DNA of 64,000 nucleotides from Mya arenaria (taxonomy: Eukaryota > Mollusca > Bivalvia > Myida > Myidae): assembly GCF_026914265.1 (NCBI RefSeq), contig NC_069135.1, forward strand, positions 36,279,756 to 36,343,755, given 5' to 3'. Shown here piece by piece: positions 35,401 to 47,092 of this stretch (the stretch's first letter is position 1; each line of letters begins with the position of its first letter). The translations under genes were made by a program, and so were the position numbers. The notes under the pieces are model-generated. The model worked only from the letters and a program-made list of their open reading frames with translations, was not told the DNA's origin and did not search any database.

Positions 35401-38327
35401 AAGATGATTGTTGCTGTGGAAACAAGACATTTAATAACCAGTTACAAATCTGCTGTGAGAAATCTGTAAGAGATCGGTATTCTGCTAGAGATAAGTGCTG
35501 TAAGGATGAGAATTATAATCCAGTCTCACATTTATGTTGTGATGGAGAAATGAAAATTATTGAGAAGAACGCAGAAGACGATAACTGTTGTTGTGGCAGA
35601 TGGGCAATGAATACGGCACGCCACATTTGTTGCCAGGGCAAGAACGTTCAGGACAGGGTTGCTGGAAATAAAACAATGTGCTGTGTAAATAAGAGCTTTG
35701 ATCCTAATGGATACTTGTGTTGCAACATGAAGCTTGTGAAGAAGGAAAATAAGGATGAAAACTGTTGCTGTGGCGATGAGCCATTTAATTCAGATGAACA
35801 GCTCTGCTGTGATGGTCTATATGTGCAGCCCGGAGGAAACAGGACACAGTGTTGTGACGAAATCAGTTTTGATCCAAACATGCATGTTTGCTGTAATGAG
35901 AAATTGGTAGAGAAGAGAGGAAAGAAAGACTATGGTTGTTGTGGAAAAGGAACGATCGATGCTGAAACGGAGATTTGTTGCCATACAAAGGCGCAGCCAC
36001 TCGTTGCTGGCGTCGAGTACACTTCTTGCTGCTTCGGTGAAAGCTTTGATACCCGCTCTCATCTTTGTTGCGAGGAAGGCGTAAGAGAGAAACGCAACAA
36101 ACGTGACGACTGCTGCTGTGGTAATTCAACGTTTGAAACACGGCGGGGAGTTTGCTGCAATGGAAATCCTTATACAAAGTCCTCAGTAGATGACGACGCA
36201 AATTGTTGTGGCGATGTTGGTTACAACACAGCAATGTTTATGTGCTGTGATAAGGGACTGGTACCGAAAAACGACGCTTCAGATAATTGTTGTTGCGGCA
36301 ATACCACGATGGATACACGGAAGGAAATATGTTGTAATGGTGTTCCTCAGCCACTTACGGGCAATATTACACTCTGCTGTGATTTGCGCAGTTATAATAC
36401 AAAAAATAAAGTATGCTGTGATGGTTTTGATCTGATGGACTCTTCCAGCGAATATGATGATTGTTGTTGTGGCAAGAAAACATACAACACAGAAAGGCAG
36501 ATGTGTTGCGACATGGAGGTTGTCGAAAAGAAGGGTGGCAAGTACTCTGCATGCTGTCTTAAGCAATCATTTGATACAAGATCCGAAATATGTTGCAAAG
36601 AGGACGTGCGCAACAAGATGGACAATAAAGATGATTTTTGTTGCGGAGAAAAAAGTACGTACAACACAAGAACTCAAATATGCTGCGATGGAAAGCCCCA
36701 AGATGTCGATGGTAATGTGAACGACGGGTCATGTTGTGGCCCATATGGCATGAACACGAAGAGACAACTATGCTGTGATATGAAAGTAATAGATAAAGAA
36801 CATCAAAATGACAATTGTTGCTGCGGTAATTCAACCTTCGATGAAAAAACTGAAGTATGTTGTGAAGGTGTAGTACAAGAAAAGATTGGAGGTTCGAAGA
36901 CACGGTGTTGTGTAAAGAAGAGTTATGATCCAGATTCACATCTATGTTGTGACGATCAAATTAGAAGGAAAGATAAACCGGATGATACCTGGTGCTGCGG
37001 GGAAGGCAGTTTTAACACGCAGAATGAACTATGTTGTAATGGTCACTCTCAACCTGCAGACAACGGTAGAACTAGATGTTGTGGCGGTATAAGTTATAAC
37101 CCGAAAGAACAAATATGTTGTGATTCTAACGAGGTTAACGATAAACCCCACCAGGATGACAATGCATGTTGTGGCGATAGTTCATACAATACGAGAAAAG
37201 ACATTTGTTGCGAGGGTGTGCCGCAACCAAAATCTGGCCAAGATACCGGATGTTGCAAAAAGGTTAGCTATGATCAAGATACACAACTTTGTTGCGACAG
37301 TAGCGTTGTCAACAAGACTTTGAGAGGTGATTATGTATGCTGCGAGAAGCAGTCACTCAATCCAGATACACACATTTGTTGCACGGGCAAAGTACAAGAA
37401 AAGACTGGAAGTAAGACTGAATGCTGTGGTGATGTTGCTTACGACACCGATGAAATGATATGTTGTGATGTTGATCGAATGTTAGTGAAGAACCATGCAA
37501 ACGATGACGTCTGCTGTGGCAACGAAACTTACGAGGCAGACAAAGAACTCTGCTGCTACGGGAATTCCAACAAAATATTAACAGACGACAAAATGGACAC
37601 GCGTTGCTGTTCGAAAAAGAGTTACAGTATCTATGAAAACATCTGTTGTGATGGAATGCTATTTGATCTACCGGGTGTATACGGTATGTCTGATTGTTGC
37701 AATGGAAAACCATATAACCGCAAAACACATATCTGCTGTGCTGGTGAGATTCGGGGGAAGAAAAATGCCGACGATATGCTTTGCTGTGGAAAAACAACGT
37801 ACAATCCAGTTACTGAGGTTTGTTGCACATACGAAGGAGAGGAAACACCACAACCAGTCAAGAACGCCAGGGGTAACACACGGTGTTGTGCAGGCAAGAG
37901 TTACGATGCAGATATTGATATGTGTTGTGACGGAGTGATTCAGCACGCATGGGTTGGTCGGTTAACCAGATGCTGTGGCATTCGTAGCTACAATCCAGAG
38001 AAAGGGTTGTGCTGCGATGGACAAGTGATCGAGAAAACAACCCATTTTGACGATTGCTGTTGCTGTAACCGTACATATGACAGTTCCCGGCAGATCTGTT
38101 GTAACTGCAACATTGTTAAAAGTATTAGCAGTTTTCACTCAGAGTGTTGTGGTGGAGACTGCTTTGATTCATTGCTACATCTGTGCTGTGGCGGTGTCGT
38201 ACGGCCAAAGAAGTATGGGGTTGAGTCGTATTGTTGTGGCCCACAGGTTTATACACCGAAACTCGGAGTGTGTTGCGGAAACTACGTAATGTGGAAAGTT
38301 CCTGTGGATATGCCATGGAAGAAATAA
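23488..38327 (+). CDS. Giant galaxin-like exon (4945 codons, about 170 di-cysteine repeats)
   Basis: One uninterrupted frame of 14.84 kb. The acceptor GTTTTTGCAG is phase 1, matching the exon ending at 22962. The protein is a tandem of units of about 29 residues with two CC pairs each, CC-x(11-13)-CC-x(12-17). Units alternate: type A (CCCGNTTMNTKEEICC-x-GVPQP) and type B (CCxxKSYDPxTHLCCDGxVVxK-x-DDDN). Type A often carries an N-glycosylation sequon (GNTT, GNST). The linker before it is Asp-rich and often makes CCC. The fold family is galaxin, first known as a coral skeletal matrix protein; di-cysteines imply heavy disulphide bonding and extracellular location. There is no transmembrane segment; the C-terminus is MWKVPVDMPWKK. 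Function beyond a secreted matrix or structural role is inference. Confidence 0.92.
28800..32990 (+). repeat. Three tandem 1395-bp super-repeats inside the giant exon
   Basis: Blocks starting near 28800, 30198 and 31593 each encode the same 465 residues: from the KTYNPDDEVCCGGINPQPKYG region through SQDSFNSQTHICCDNNVIEK. The spacing is 1398 bp between the first two (copy 1 has one extra Thr codon near 29578) and exactly 1395 bp between the second and third. 465 residues equal 16 galaxin units, or 8 A/B pairs. The copies differ at scattered bases and a few residues, for example EGDLRNKNRDND, KGDVRNKNRVDD and EVDVRNKNRDDN. Confidence 0.97.
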
Positions 38328-38347
38328 ATAGTAGGTTATGAGATATC

Positions 38348-38843
38348 TTAAAGGGGCTGTCTCACAGATGATAAAATAGCGAAAAAATAAATTGTCGAAA
38401 AATGACATAAACTTTGCATCGATGTGTACAATTCATTGAAACTTACTAACTGAAGTACCACATAGTTTGCAATTTATAAGTTTAGCAGTTATTTCGTATT
38501 TTTCCATTAAAAAGATTACTGGGTATGTCTACCAGGTAGAATTCATTTCTAATGCGTGATTGGTAAGTCGGTGTTATCACGTGATATTACTGAGGTAGGT
38601 ATATACCTTAATTATGTCACCCGACGAGAGTAAGCCTTAATAGCTCACTCAGGATGACGCTGGACTTCAGTTTTGGCGACGCGGGTTCGAACCCGGTCTC
38701 AGACACATTATTTTTTTTACATTTTGGTACCCTTTTTTACAATTATGATATTAAAGCGTAACACATTCTATTAGATAATTGTCATGAGATTCGTTACAGA
38801 AAAAAACTTTTTTTGGTGCCAATATGTGATACAGTACCTTTAA
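38348..38843. mobile_element. TIR element covering the presumed 3' UTR
   Basis: A 496-bp segment with inverted ends (TTAAAGGGGCTGTCTCACAG and the complement of TGTGATACAGTACCTTTAA). It starts 20 bp after the giant exon's stop codon. Inside at about 38640-38705 is a tRNA-like stretch with a perfect B box (GGTTCGAACCC) but poor acceptor and T-stem pairing, so it is a SINE or tRNA relic rather than a tRNA gene. Confidence 0.7.
38386..38391 (+). terminator. Candidate polyadenylation signal AATAAA
   Basis: The first AATAAA after the stop codon, 58 bp downstream and inside the TIR element. It is plausible as the gene's polyadenylation signal. No downstream evidence is available. Confidence 0.4.
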
Positions 38844-41800
38844 TTGTCCTCGTCTTAATAAAATAACTACTAAGAATGTAAATTATTTGTAATTTGCTCG
38901 TTTGTTTTAGCTGTAGCGGTTAACTCTCGCTTGTTATAATAATATTGCATACATGTATTGGCTAAGGTATTAATACTACATAACGAGGAATGAATGCGAA
39001 AAGGTTCTAAGTGACATTAAATAAAGAAGATAAAGAACCATTTCGCTTTCACCCCTCGAAATGTGGGTAATTGACGAGATGAACGTTTTGAATTTACAGA
39101 AGATGTTTACATAATTTGTATTATACTTCATATATATTCAGGTGATGCAGGAAAAGGAGATGCAGCATACAATATATTTTATCATTCGACTCCATGTTGC
39201 TTCACCAACGAACCTGGTCGTTTCCTGATGCGCTGAAATGTGAATTTGGAAGTAGTAGTTTAAGCGTATTTTGAATCTAGTGCGCTATTCTATCAACACT
39301 CCTTATTTATTGTGAAACGCTGACGAAAAAGACTAGCGCCGTTTCTTCTATGGTTCTTTGATTTTGTGCTCTATGTCTTTGGCGTTTGCCCAGTGCCACT
39401 AAACCGGGTTTATGTTTAAACTTTTTGCTACTGAGCTTGCTTCTGTAGCTCTTTGCATAAATATTGCATTTAAAATGGACTTTGCTTAGCATGTTTTCTG
39501 TATGATTTCATTGACAAATATCACATGGTCTAGTCCTACAGCAGTAGTTTGCACTACAGGGCCAGTAGTCAACTTTATTTAGCCTGGGGAGCAAAGGGTT
39601 TTAAGTTTGAAATGCATAGCTATATAAAATATATAAATAAATTGATGTAATATTGTGTGCAGTGTTGTTGTTATTTGTAAGCGAGAACAGCAAGCACAAT
39701 GTTCTGTTTGTCTTTCAATACATTGGATTAATTTCTGGAGTTCTACTTGTGGTACCCGGATACCTAGAATTCCAATCCGACACAGCCCGGGGTACTTCTA
39801 AGTCTTAATAAGCTACTAAGAACAAAAATGTTCAAGGCGCGATATTCGTAAGACTTCTCAAGTCATTTTCTAACTCAAGTCTCTTAATTTTAGTATCTCT
39901 TAAGTCATATGAAATAAAAAAAAAAGAATTTCCAAAATATATTATTTTCATTTAAGTGATTGAAAAACACACTTTCTTGTTAAAAGGACATATACTGTTT
40001 AAGTTGACAATAAAATTTGTCAGAAATCGATTTAAGTTAGGACATGACTTAAGATATTTTACGACTACGTTCCCAAGAGTTTACAATGTAAAAACCATGT
40101 GCTAATATGTATTGACGAAATATCACCCCTTTCTGATTGAATAGTGTTCGAATGACAACCAACATCCTGTGAATTCGTGTGATCATTACATGTTGGTTGG
40201 ACGCACAAAATTGCTCATGCCAAAGAATCAAAGAGCAGAAACTACAGGGACATTTCACGATATTCGGAACTCCTCGGCCATTTGTATCGAAAACAACCTC
40301 GGAATTATGCCGGTACATCAGTAGAAGTACAGTAGAAGTACATGTAGGTAAAAATATCATTAATTAAATGAAGTGTTTAGCTTGTATTTGTAGATCTAAG
40401 TTTAAATTGATTGACAGTACAGGTCATTATTGTAAGCATAAGTAAGACTCCCAAGAGTTAAGTTATTAAGTGTAAATGCTTAATTGAAATAACTACGCGA
40501 TTAAAAGTGAAAAGATTTCTGACATTGTAAACCGTTCATATACATCCATATACATCCGAGGGTGTTTTCGATATCAATGGCCGAGGAATTTCGAATGACA
40601 TCAAGAATCAAGACCACGCGAACACACACTTTAACCAGCATATTTCTATCACCTCAGCTATTGGTTGCTGAAAGGTATTGATAGGAATGTTTCAGGTAAT
40701 ACAAATTCATTTCGATACCGAGATAGTCATGACAGAAATTGATTGTTATACATGTAAATCACCAAGAACCTTTCATTCTTAGAGCATTGAAGAAATTAGA
40801 TATATATAATTAACTTCATTAAAAAAATCAAAAACAAAAGACAAGATATATATGTATACAACTGTACATGTACATGTATGAATGGTTAAAATTTAAAAAT
40901 CACTTTTAATAGTTGAATGAAACAAATAAATAAACCAAGGTATTTTTCAAACCTTTTAATCTTATGAATTTGCTATTGGACACTTAATACTGTAGATTGG
41001 ATACTTTTGAGCTTTTACTATTCACATTTCATAAGCATTTATCATTTCACATTTTATAAGTGTTTATTATTTCCCATTTTGAGAGTGATTATTTTAACAT
41101 TTTGCTAGCATTTGTTATTTCACAGTTTTGGTGTCTTATTTTACATTTCTTGAGCAGTTCATATTTTGTGAGGATTTAGTATTTCACATTTTGTGAGCAG
41201 TAGTTTTTTCACATTTTGCAAGATGATATTATTTTACAATTAATGAGCATTTATCATTTCACAATAAATTGATCAGGATAATATTATAATTATTACCTAT
41301 GAATCTCCAAAACTAAGTTACATCATCACAATTTTTAAACCAATGCATGCAAGATCGGCCAAAACTAAACAGCTGTGAGTGAGGAACGAAAATGATGAAA
41401 TTCAAACAACCAACAACAATATTATGTTGGACATTTTTCCTCATTTGATGAGGGCAGACTAATGCTTCAACACCATTGAATAACAACATGTTACAAATAT
41501 AAATGACTAAAAAAACTGATTTTAAATTAATAAAGAATATTTATTTAACTTAAACAATAGAATTCATAAATGCGTTTGCAAAATATATCAAATACTAACA
41601 TTGTCATATCAGTTAATGAAAAACCAATATTTTTTTTCCAAATGTTCCTTAGCATTAATGGTACTCTATGTAGTATTCTAGATAATATTGATTCATATCA
41701 AAAACGCAGTAAATCGTAGGTGATAGTATACTGTTCACTACTGAATCATAGTAGCCTTTCTTAAAGTCCTTAGGATCAATCTGTGGTGGTCTCTTCATTC

Positions 41801-42180
41801 CTGGTGCACCAAGACAATTCCCCCCCCCCCAAAAAAAAAAACTTTGGCTACAAACATTGTCTTAAACCCGGTGTCCGAGTCTTGAGATGCGTTGTACAAT
41901 GTTCTCGACTATGTCAGGTCTTGTGCCGTGGTAAAGGTGAAGCTCGTTGGCACCACCCTGACCGTACTTTCTCTCCATTTCCCTCTTTTTACTGAAATCA
42001 TAGGATTCCTTGGCATTATTATTTAATAATTCTTTAACATGGTCTTAACTTTATCATGTGAGTACAAGTGCTCTGTATGCAAGCAGTAAGAGGATACACG
42101 CTTGTATGGCCCTCAGATATTCTGGAAAAACCTGTTACACAGGCTTCAACTTATAATAAGAGAACAAGTGTTCTGTATTA
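38844..42180. other. Intergenic, no gene recognised
   Basis: AT-rich. It holds a degenerate minisatellite of about 32 bp at 41025-41275 (unit near ATTTCACATTTTGTGAGCA) and a C10/A11 homopolymer junction at 41820. Short frames here look random. The boundary between the two segmental copies lies somewhere between this region and 43342, but cannot be placed because the start of copy A is outside the window. Confidence 0.55.
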
Positions 42181-42181
42181 G

Positions 42182-42345
42182 GTTTATCTGTCAGCACAGT
42201 GGTAAGAGCACTCGCTTCTCACCAAGGCGACCCGGGTTCAATTCCCGGCCTGGGCGCATGTGAAATTGGTAAGTGGTCACCAAGATGGACAAGTTGGTTT
42301 TCTCCAGGTACTCTGGTTTGCCCAAAAACACAAGACCACACTAAA
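42182..42345 (+). mobile_element. tRNA-derived SINE
   Basis: The head contains CAGCACAGTGGTAAGAGCAC (A-box region) and GGGTTCAATTCCCGG (B box). The body includes GGACAAGTTGGTTTTCTCCA and ACACAAGACCACAC, matching the SINE at 49150. It is diverged. Confidence 0.75.
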
Positions 42346-42364
42346 AAGAGTTCAAATAAAATAA

Positions 42365-42865
42365 ATGAGTGACATCTGATGTAGAATAAAGACACCAGAA
42401 CCTCCTTAGTCCATTCTGGACCATTCTCAATTGTTAAATAGATGAGTCAAGATCAAGATAGGACTATACCAAATTGCTTTCTATGTTTAGAGTCAATTAT
42501 TAGAACAGTGACTGACATCTTATGTAGAATATAGACCCCAGAGCCCCCTTAGTCCATTCTGGAACATTTTTAATTGTTAGATAGATTGTTCAAGATAGGA
42601 CTATACCAAATTGCTTTCTATGTTTAGAGTCAACTATTAGAACAGTGACTGACATCTTATGTAGAGTATAGACCCCAGAGCCCCCGTAGTCCATTCTGGA
42701 ACATTTTTAATTGTTAGATAGATTGTTCAAGATAGGACTATACCAAATTGCTTTTTGATGTTTAGCGTAAACTCTTAAAACAAATGGTTGACATCTTATG
42801 TAGAATATATACACCAGCACCACCTTAGTCCATTCTGGAGCATTTTCAAATGTCAGATATATTTC
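42365..42865. repeat. About 138-bp tandem repeat, 3.6 copies
   Basis: Each unit contains TGACATCTTATGTAGAATAT, CCTTAGTCCATTCTGGA and GGACTATACCAAATTGCTTT. The middle two copies are nearly identical; the outer copies are more diverged. It directly follows the SINE at 42182. Confidence 0.88.
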
Positions 42866-43342
42866 CACTGCCAAAAGAGTTCAAATAAAACTTTTATGTA
42901 AGTATCCTGACCATGTTCATCTTTTTTTGTTTTATATCAAATGCCAAGAATACTAGTACGAAATATGAAGCATGCTGTTTACACTTGTGTTCTGTAGTCT
43001 GAGTTATAGTAAATGGAAATTAAAAATACTTTACATGTGTCATATTTTTTACAAGAACGTTGATCATAAAAAAATTGTTGTTTTTTTTATCAGGAAGCCC
43101 TAAACCTATCCGTCCGCGGACACTAAATATTGAAACGATTTGATAAAGCATAGGGTACAATTTACTAAACACAGCTCAAGACTACTCATGCATGTTAAGA
43201 ATATAATACCATTCTGTATGCAAAGTTAATATAAAACAGACAATAATTTTTAGTGTTAATCTACTATTTGTGGCAACAAATGATTTAAACATTTAAGCCC
43301 CAAAGTCAGAAAACATACATCTACATGTACAAAAGCACTCAC

Positions 43343-43491
43343 TTTTCTATCATCTTCTTCATGGTTGGGTCAATAATTAGGTCAACAGGGGTTAAATTGT
43401 CGTTGTTCTTAATATACAGGTTAGCTCCCTTCTCCAGAAGGGTGTATACAATCTGGATGTTTATGTCATTCTTCTCGTTGCTCACTGTCTT
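43343..43491 (-). CDS. Ankyrin-repeat exon (copy B)
   Basis: A 149-nt exon on the minus strand: acceptor TTGTGTTTTACAG, donor GAAAA|GTGAGT. It encodes KTVSNEKNDINIQIVYTLLE, then GANLYIKNNDNLTPVDLI and PTMKKMIEK. The NLTPVDLI segment is the classic ankyrin TPL-helix. The frame is open across the exon. It is the intact partner of the partial exon at 1-75 and marks the start of copy B in the part visible here. The rest of the gene is not recognisable nearby. Confidence 0.75.
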
Positions 43492-44416
43492 CTGTAAAAC
43501 ACAAGGATAAGTTTGATTAGAGAACAATCTTTTAGGTTTCATATGAGGCAACCTAAATTTGTATTTCAGTCACATTTCCTTATTTCATTTTTATCACAGT
43601 ACACGAAATGGTACATGTAGCTGTCATTTAATAAAGCTACGCTGAGGACAGCTAGGCAAATGATGCAGCTATGCAGTACACAATAAATGAGGTCCACAAA
43701 AGGTGAAAATACTGGAAATAAACAAAGAAACACATATTATTTTACCATTTAATATCGCAAGGTTTATATTAACCTTTGCCATTTTTACGATCCAAAAATA
43801 AATCATCAAAACTATTTTTTTGGCTGTCCTTTTCAGCTCAGATTTTGACATTTTCCACTGCGTCTTATGTACTGTAATAAGGGTTTTTACCCGAATGTTT
43901 TTTTCACCAATCTATGCTAGCATCATATACACAGTATAATATGATAGTACTTTGAAGAATGTGAATGTTTGTAGTATAAATGCATTTTATATTCAAAATA
44001 TAAGACTTTTTGAGGATATTAAATAACACTAGACATAAAAGTTTATGACAAAAATTTGTAGGTTATTATAAAGGTTAAAGGATTATTTTAATCTTATTGT
44101 AAACTTTATATATCAATTCCTGTGCGCTAATCATATAGTATTTTACATTTCAGAGAAAAAGAAACAAACATAAATCCTTAATAAGCTACACTTTCCAAAA
44201 TGTTGACCAACAGTGTGTGTGATATGTTTTACTGGAAAAGCTCATACCCTAAATGGCTGTAGGAGTTTCAAGTTCTGGGAGAGATGGAGTGGGGTGTTAC
44301 CATCCTTGTCCTGGGCATTTATATCAGCCTCTGTGTAGGTCATACATTTGGAATTATCACAGAGAAAAAGGCAAAGAGGCATTACTCAATGGTTATTTTA
44401 GCCGAACAGCTATGCC

Positions 44417-46674
44417 TTAAAGCGACAGTCCACAAAAGTAACCGTATTTCAAAAGTTTTTAATAAGTTCCACATTGTTTCAGACCGACTGAACCGCAATT
44501 ATTTTTTAAAAAATCGCTTTAATAACTTAGATTTAACAAATTGAAAATTGCCGAAAGTTGCTATTTTTAGACGGCAAAAGAGAAAGTAGGTCTACGGTTT
44601 TTCCGACTACTCTTGGGGGCGATACTATTTCCCGGTCCCGGTCTCATCCGGTCCCGGTCTCCTCCGGTCTCCTCCGGTCTCTGTTTTATAGTAGCTATCG
44701 GGCGTGATCAAAAAGGTGTTAATGACCGCGGGGGGTAATAGGATTACAAAAGATTACAGTTGATTAAAACATTAGATATTTGATGATAATTATGTCACTA
44801 TTTATTTCAAATTTTATATCAATAAAACATAAAATAAATTTAGGCAAAGATAAAAACATGAAATATGCACATGTACTGAAATTAATGTCATAAATAACAA
44901 ACACATTGAGTGTGTGTTTTTTTCATAATAAATTCAGTTATAAGTATACTTTTGATAATAGTAATACAAAAAATAACAATGCTTGACTACATGTAAATCA
45001 AATTTGTAAGTTATCTCAGTACTTCAGGAATTCTATTATCCTTCTTTTGTTTAACTATTGATTTTGTTGCAGCAGATGCGCTTCCACGACCAGTTGCCTT
45101 ATGTATTTCTGCCAACTGATCGTCTAATTTAAATTTTTATGCCGACACATTTCATGTGGAATCTTAAACGATAGAGTACCAGTAGATAAAGCTGTTATGT
45201 ATATGCAGCTTGCGTGGAAATCGTGGCTATCGTGAGGAAACGTGTTGGAGCGTGTCAGAGCGTATCAGAACGTGAACGACAATCGGGGATACCGTAGGAG
45301 AGCGTGACGCAACGTGGAGCAATAAATGGTAGAAAAGTGTATATCGTAACAGATCGTGGTAGATCGTAGCAGAGCGTGGAGCTATCGTGAGACGTCGCAG
45401 CGAAGCGGGATGAAAAAATTTGTCCACGCTGGTCCCGATCTGTTGCGATTGTACTCCACGTTCTGTTACGCTTCGTTACGTTCCGTTACGTTTTGTTACG
45501 AAGGCCACGCTATGTCACGATTAGAAAATGAATCGGGGCAATCGTGGTGAAATTTAAGTTTGATTTAAAATCTGTCCCGATGCCCAAGATGTCCCCGATT
45601 CAACCACGTTCCGTTACGCTCCCCCACGATCACCCCGATTCGACTCCACGCTCTGTTACGTTCGCCACGATGCTCTGGAATCGGGGACATCGTGGTAATC
45701 GTGGCCTAATATAAACCTAGCATTAGCGAATAGCACAAAAATATAAACGAAAAATGGAGACATAATGTGTTGATTACTTCAGAATGGCGCAACTTCAAAG
45801 AAACACTCTTCATCTAGTAGCTTTAATGTCTAAGCACACGCATAATTACTATAATAGGATGTTATAACATTGCAACTTTTAGCTCCAGAAAATGTGTTTG
45901 TGTACTTTTTCTCCATTCATTGATTTACTTGTTTACATGCGATGAACATTGTATAATGTTTTACGCAATAAACATATCGTATCGTATCGATATGAGTCGG
46001 ATATGCAAACATGGAATTTTTCAATTGTAATCATTTATGCTTAAAAAATTTTATGTCGGGGGGGGGTAAACATAAAAGGAAGAACAATAACATAACATAA
46101 CATAATTTAAAAGGTGCAATTCTAAGTTACTTCATACTCTAGCCGTCCTCAATCTTTTATGCAAAAAACATGAGCATTTGTACTGCATCGCATCTTTCTC
46201 TACACCTTTAACACGAATTGCATAAATAGTGTATACCTATAACAAATTGCATAAATTAAGACATAATGTTTATATATTTTATACCATTTTGTTACATATA
46301 AAAACAAATAAGATTGTCAAAATCGTGTTATAAACATCAGCAACACAATCCGTTGCCTGGGGCCATAAGTTATGAACCGGGAATTATGAGACCGGATGAG
46401 ACCGGATTTTACGAGGAGAGACCGGGAAATAGTATCGCCCTGCGCATGCGCAAGAACTTTGGAATCCCACTGTTTTTTTCTATTTATATAACCGTTAACT
46501 CTCGGGGGCCGATAGTTAAGAAGAGATATTGAAAATGACACGAAAAACTCATTTCTAGGTCGATTTGAACCAAATTATTTTTGGATTCGTCAGTCAGGAA
46601 TGCTTATCAACACATAGATGAATTTTATTTTTTTTTCATGGCTAATTTGCCCGATTTGCGGACTGTCGCTTTAA
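44417..46674. mobile_element. TTAA-flanked non-autonomous DNA element, copy B only
   Basis: The ends AGCGACAGTCCACAAAAG and the complement of TTTGCGGACTGTCGCT are inverted, and the element is bounded by TTAA on both sides. Copy A reads GCCTTAAGTTACTAC at 1013-1027, the exact empty site with one TTAA. A TTAA duplication is characteristic of piggyBac-type transposition. Inside are subterminal inverted segments (CGATACTATTTCCCGGTC near 44615, complement near 46430) and the CGTGG-rich fold-back at 45200-45710. No transposase is seen. Confidence 0.9.
45200..45710. repeat. CGTGG/CCACG-rich fold-back region
   Basis: The left half repeats motifs like CGTGGTAGATCGTAGCAGAG on the plus strand. The right half carries their complements (CTCTGTTACG, CCACGAT, TCCCCGATTC), making a degenerate inverted array of about 10-bp words. 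GC content is clearly above the surroundings. No frame is convincing. Confidence 0.75.
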
Positions 46675-46699
46675 GTTACTACACTTAGGAGTTGACATC

Positions 46700-46885
46700 T
46701 TGGGAATGCTTGTTCCAAGTTTTATGGGAATATCTTGGGAATTTTTGTTCCAAGTTTCATGGGAAAATTTTGAACAGTTTTATTCCAAGTTTCATGGGAA
46801 TATTTTGAACAGTTTTGTTCCAAGTTTCATGGGAATATTTTGAACAGTTTTGTTCCAAGTCTCATGTGAATATCTTGGACAATTT
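46700..46885. repeat. 35-bp minisatellite (copy B)
   Basis: Orthologue of the array at 1046-1200, with about one more copy of the GTTCCAAGTTTCATGGGAAT unit. Confidence 0.8.
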
Positions 46886-47092
46886 TCAACAACATCAAGC
46901 CAATGACGTTACACCTTTAAAGCTGCACTCACACAGATTGACTGTTCAGACAACTGTTCTTGTTTTTAGAATCAGTCATTTTTGCGTTATTGTAAGGAAC
47001 CGAGTTTTGTCAGCAGTCTAATATTAATGGTGGTCAGAGCTTAACGCAGAAAAGGGCTCTTTCCAAGCAAAAAATAAAAGAAGTTGTCACAA

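Noticed and set aside
23430..38408. Many minus-strand and shifted plus-strand frames of 60-190 codons across the giant exon
   Set aside because: They are shadows of the TGT/TGC-rich repeat. None has domain features, and the plus frame from 23488 is continuous.
38630..38706. Possible tRNA gene (perfect B box GGTTCGAACCC)
   Set aside because: Acceptor and T stems do not pair properly. The sequence lies inside a TIR element, so it is a tRNA-derived relic.
42186..42255. Possible tRNA genes at this and other SINE heads (8060-8150, 49045-49116, 49152-49224, 55440-55530)
   Set aside because: They have A/B boxes but are followed by shared non-tRNA bodies and recur as families, which is typical of SINEs.
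44284..44544. 86-codon plus-strand frame at the TTAA element border
   Set aside because: It crosses the insertion junction at 44417 and is absent from copy A. Chance frame.
46314..46541. Opposed 72- and 74-codon frames
   Set aside because: They lie in the subterminal inverted segment of the TTAA element. No family resemblance.
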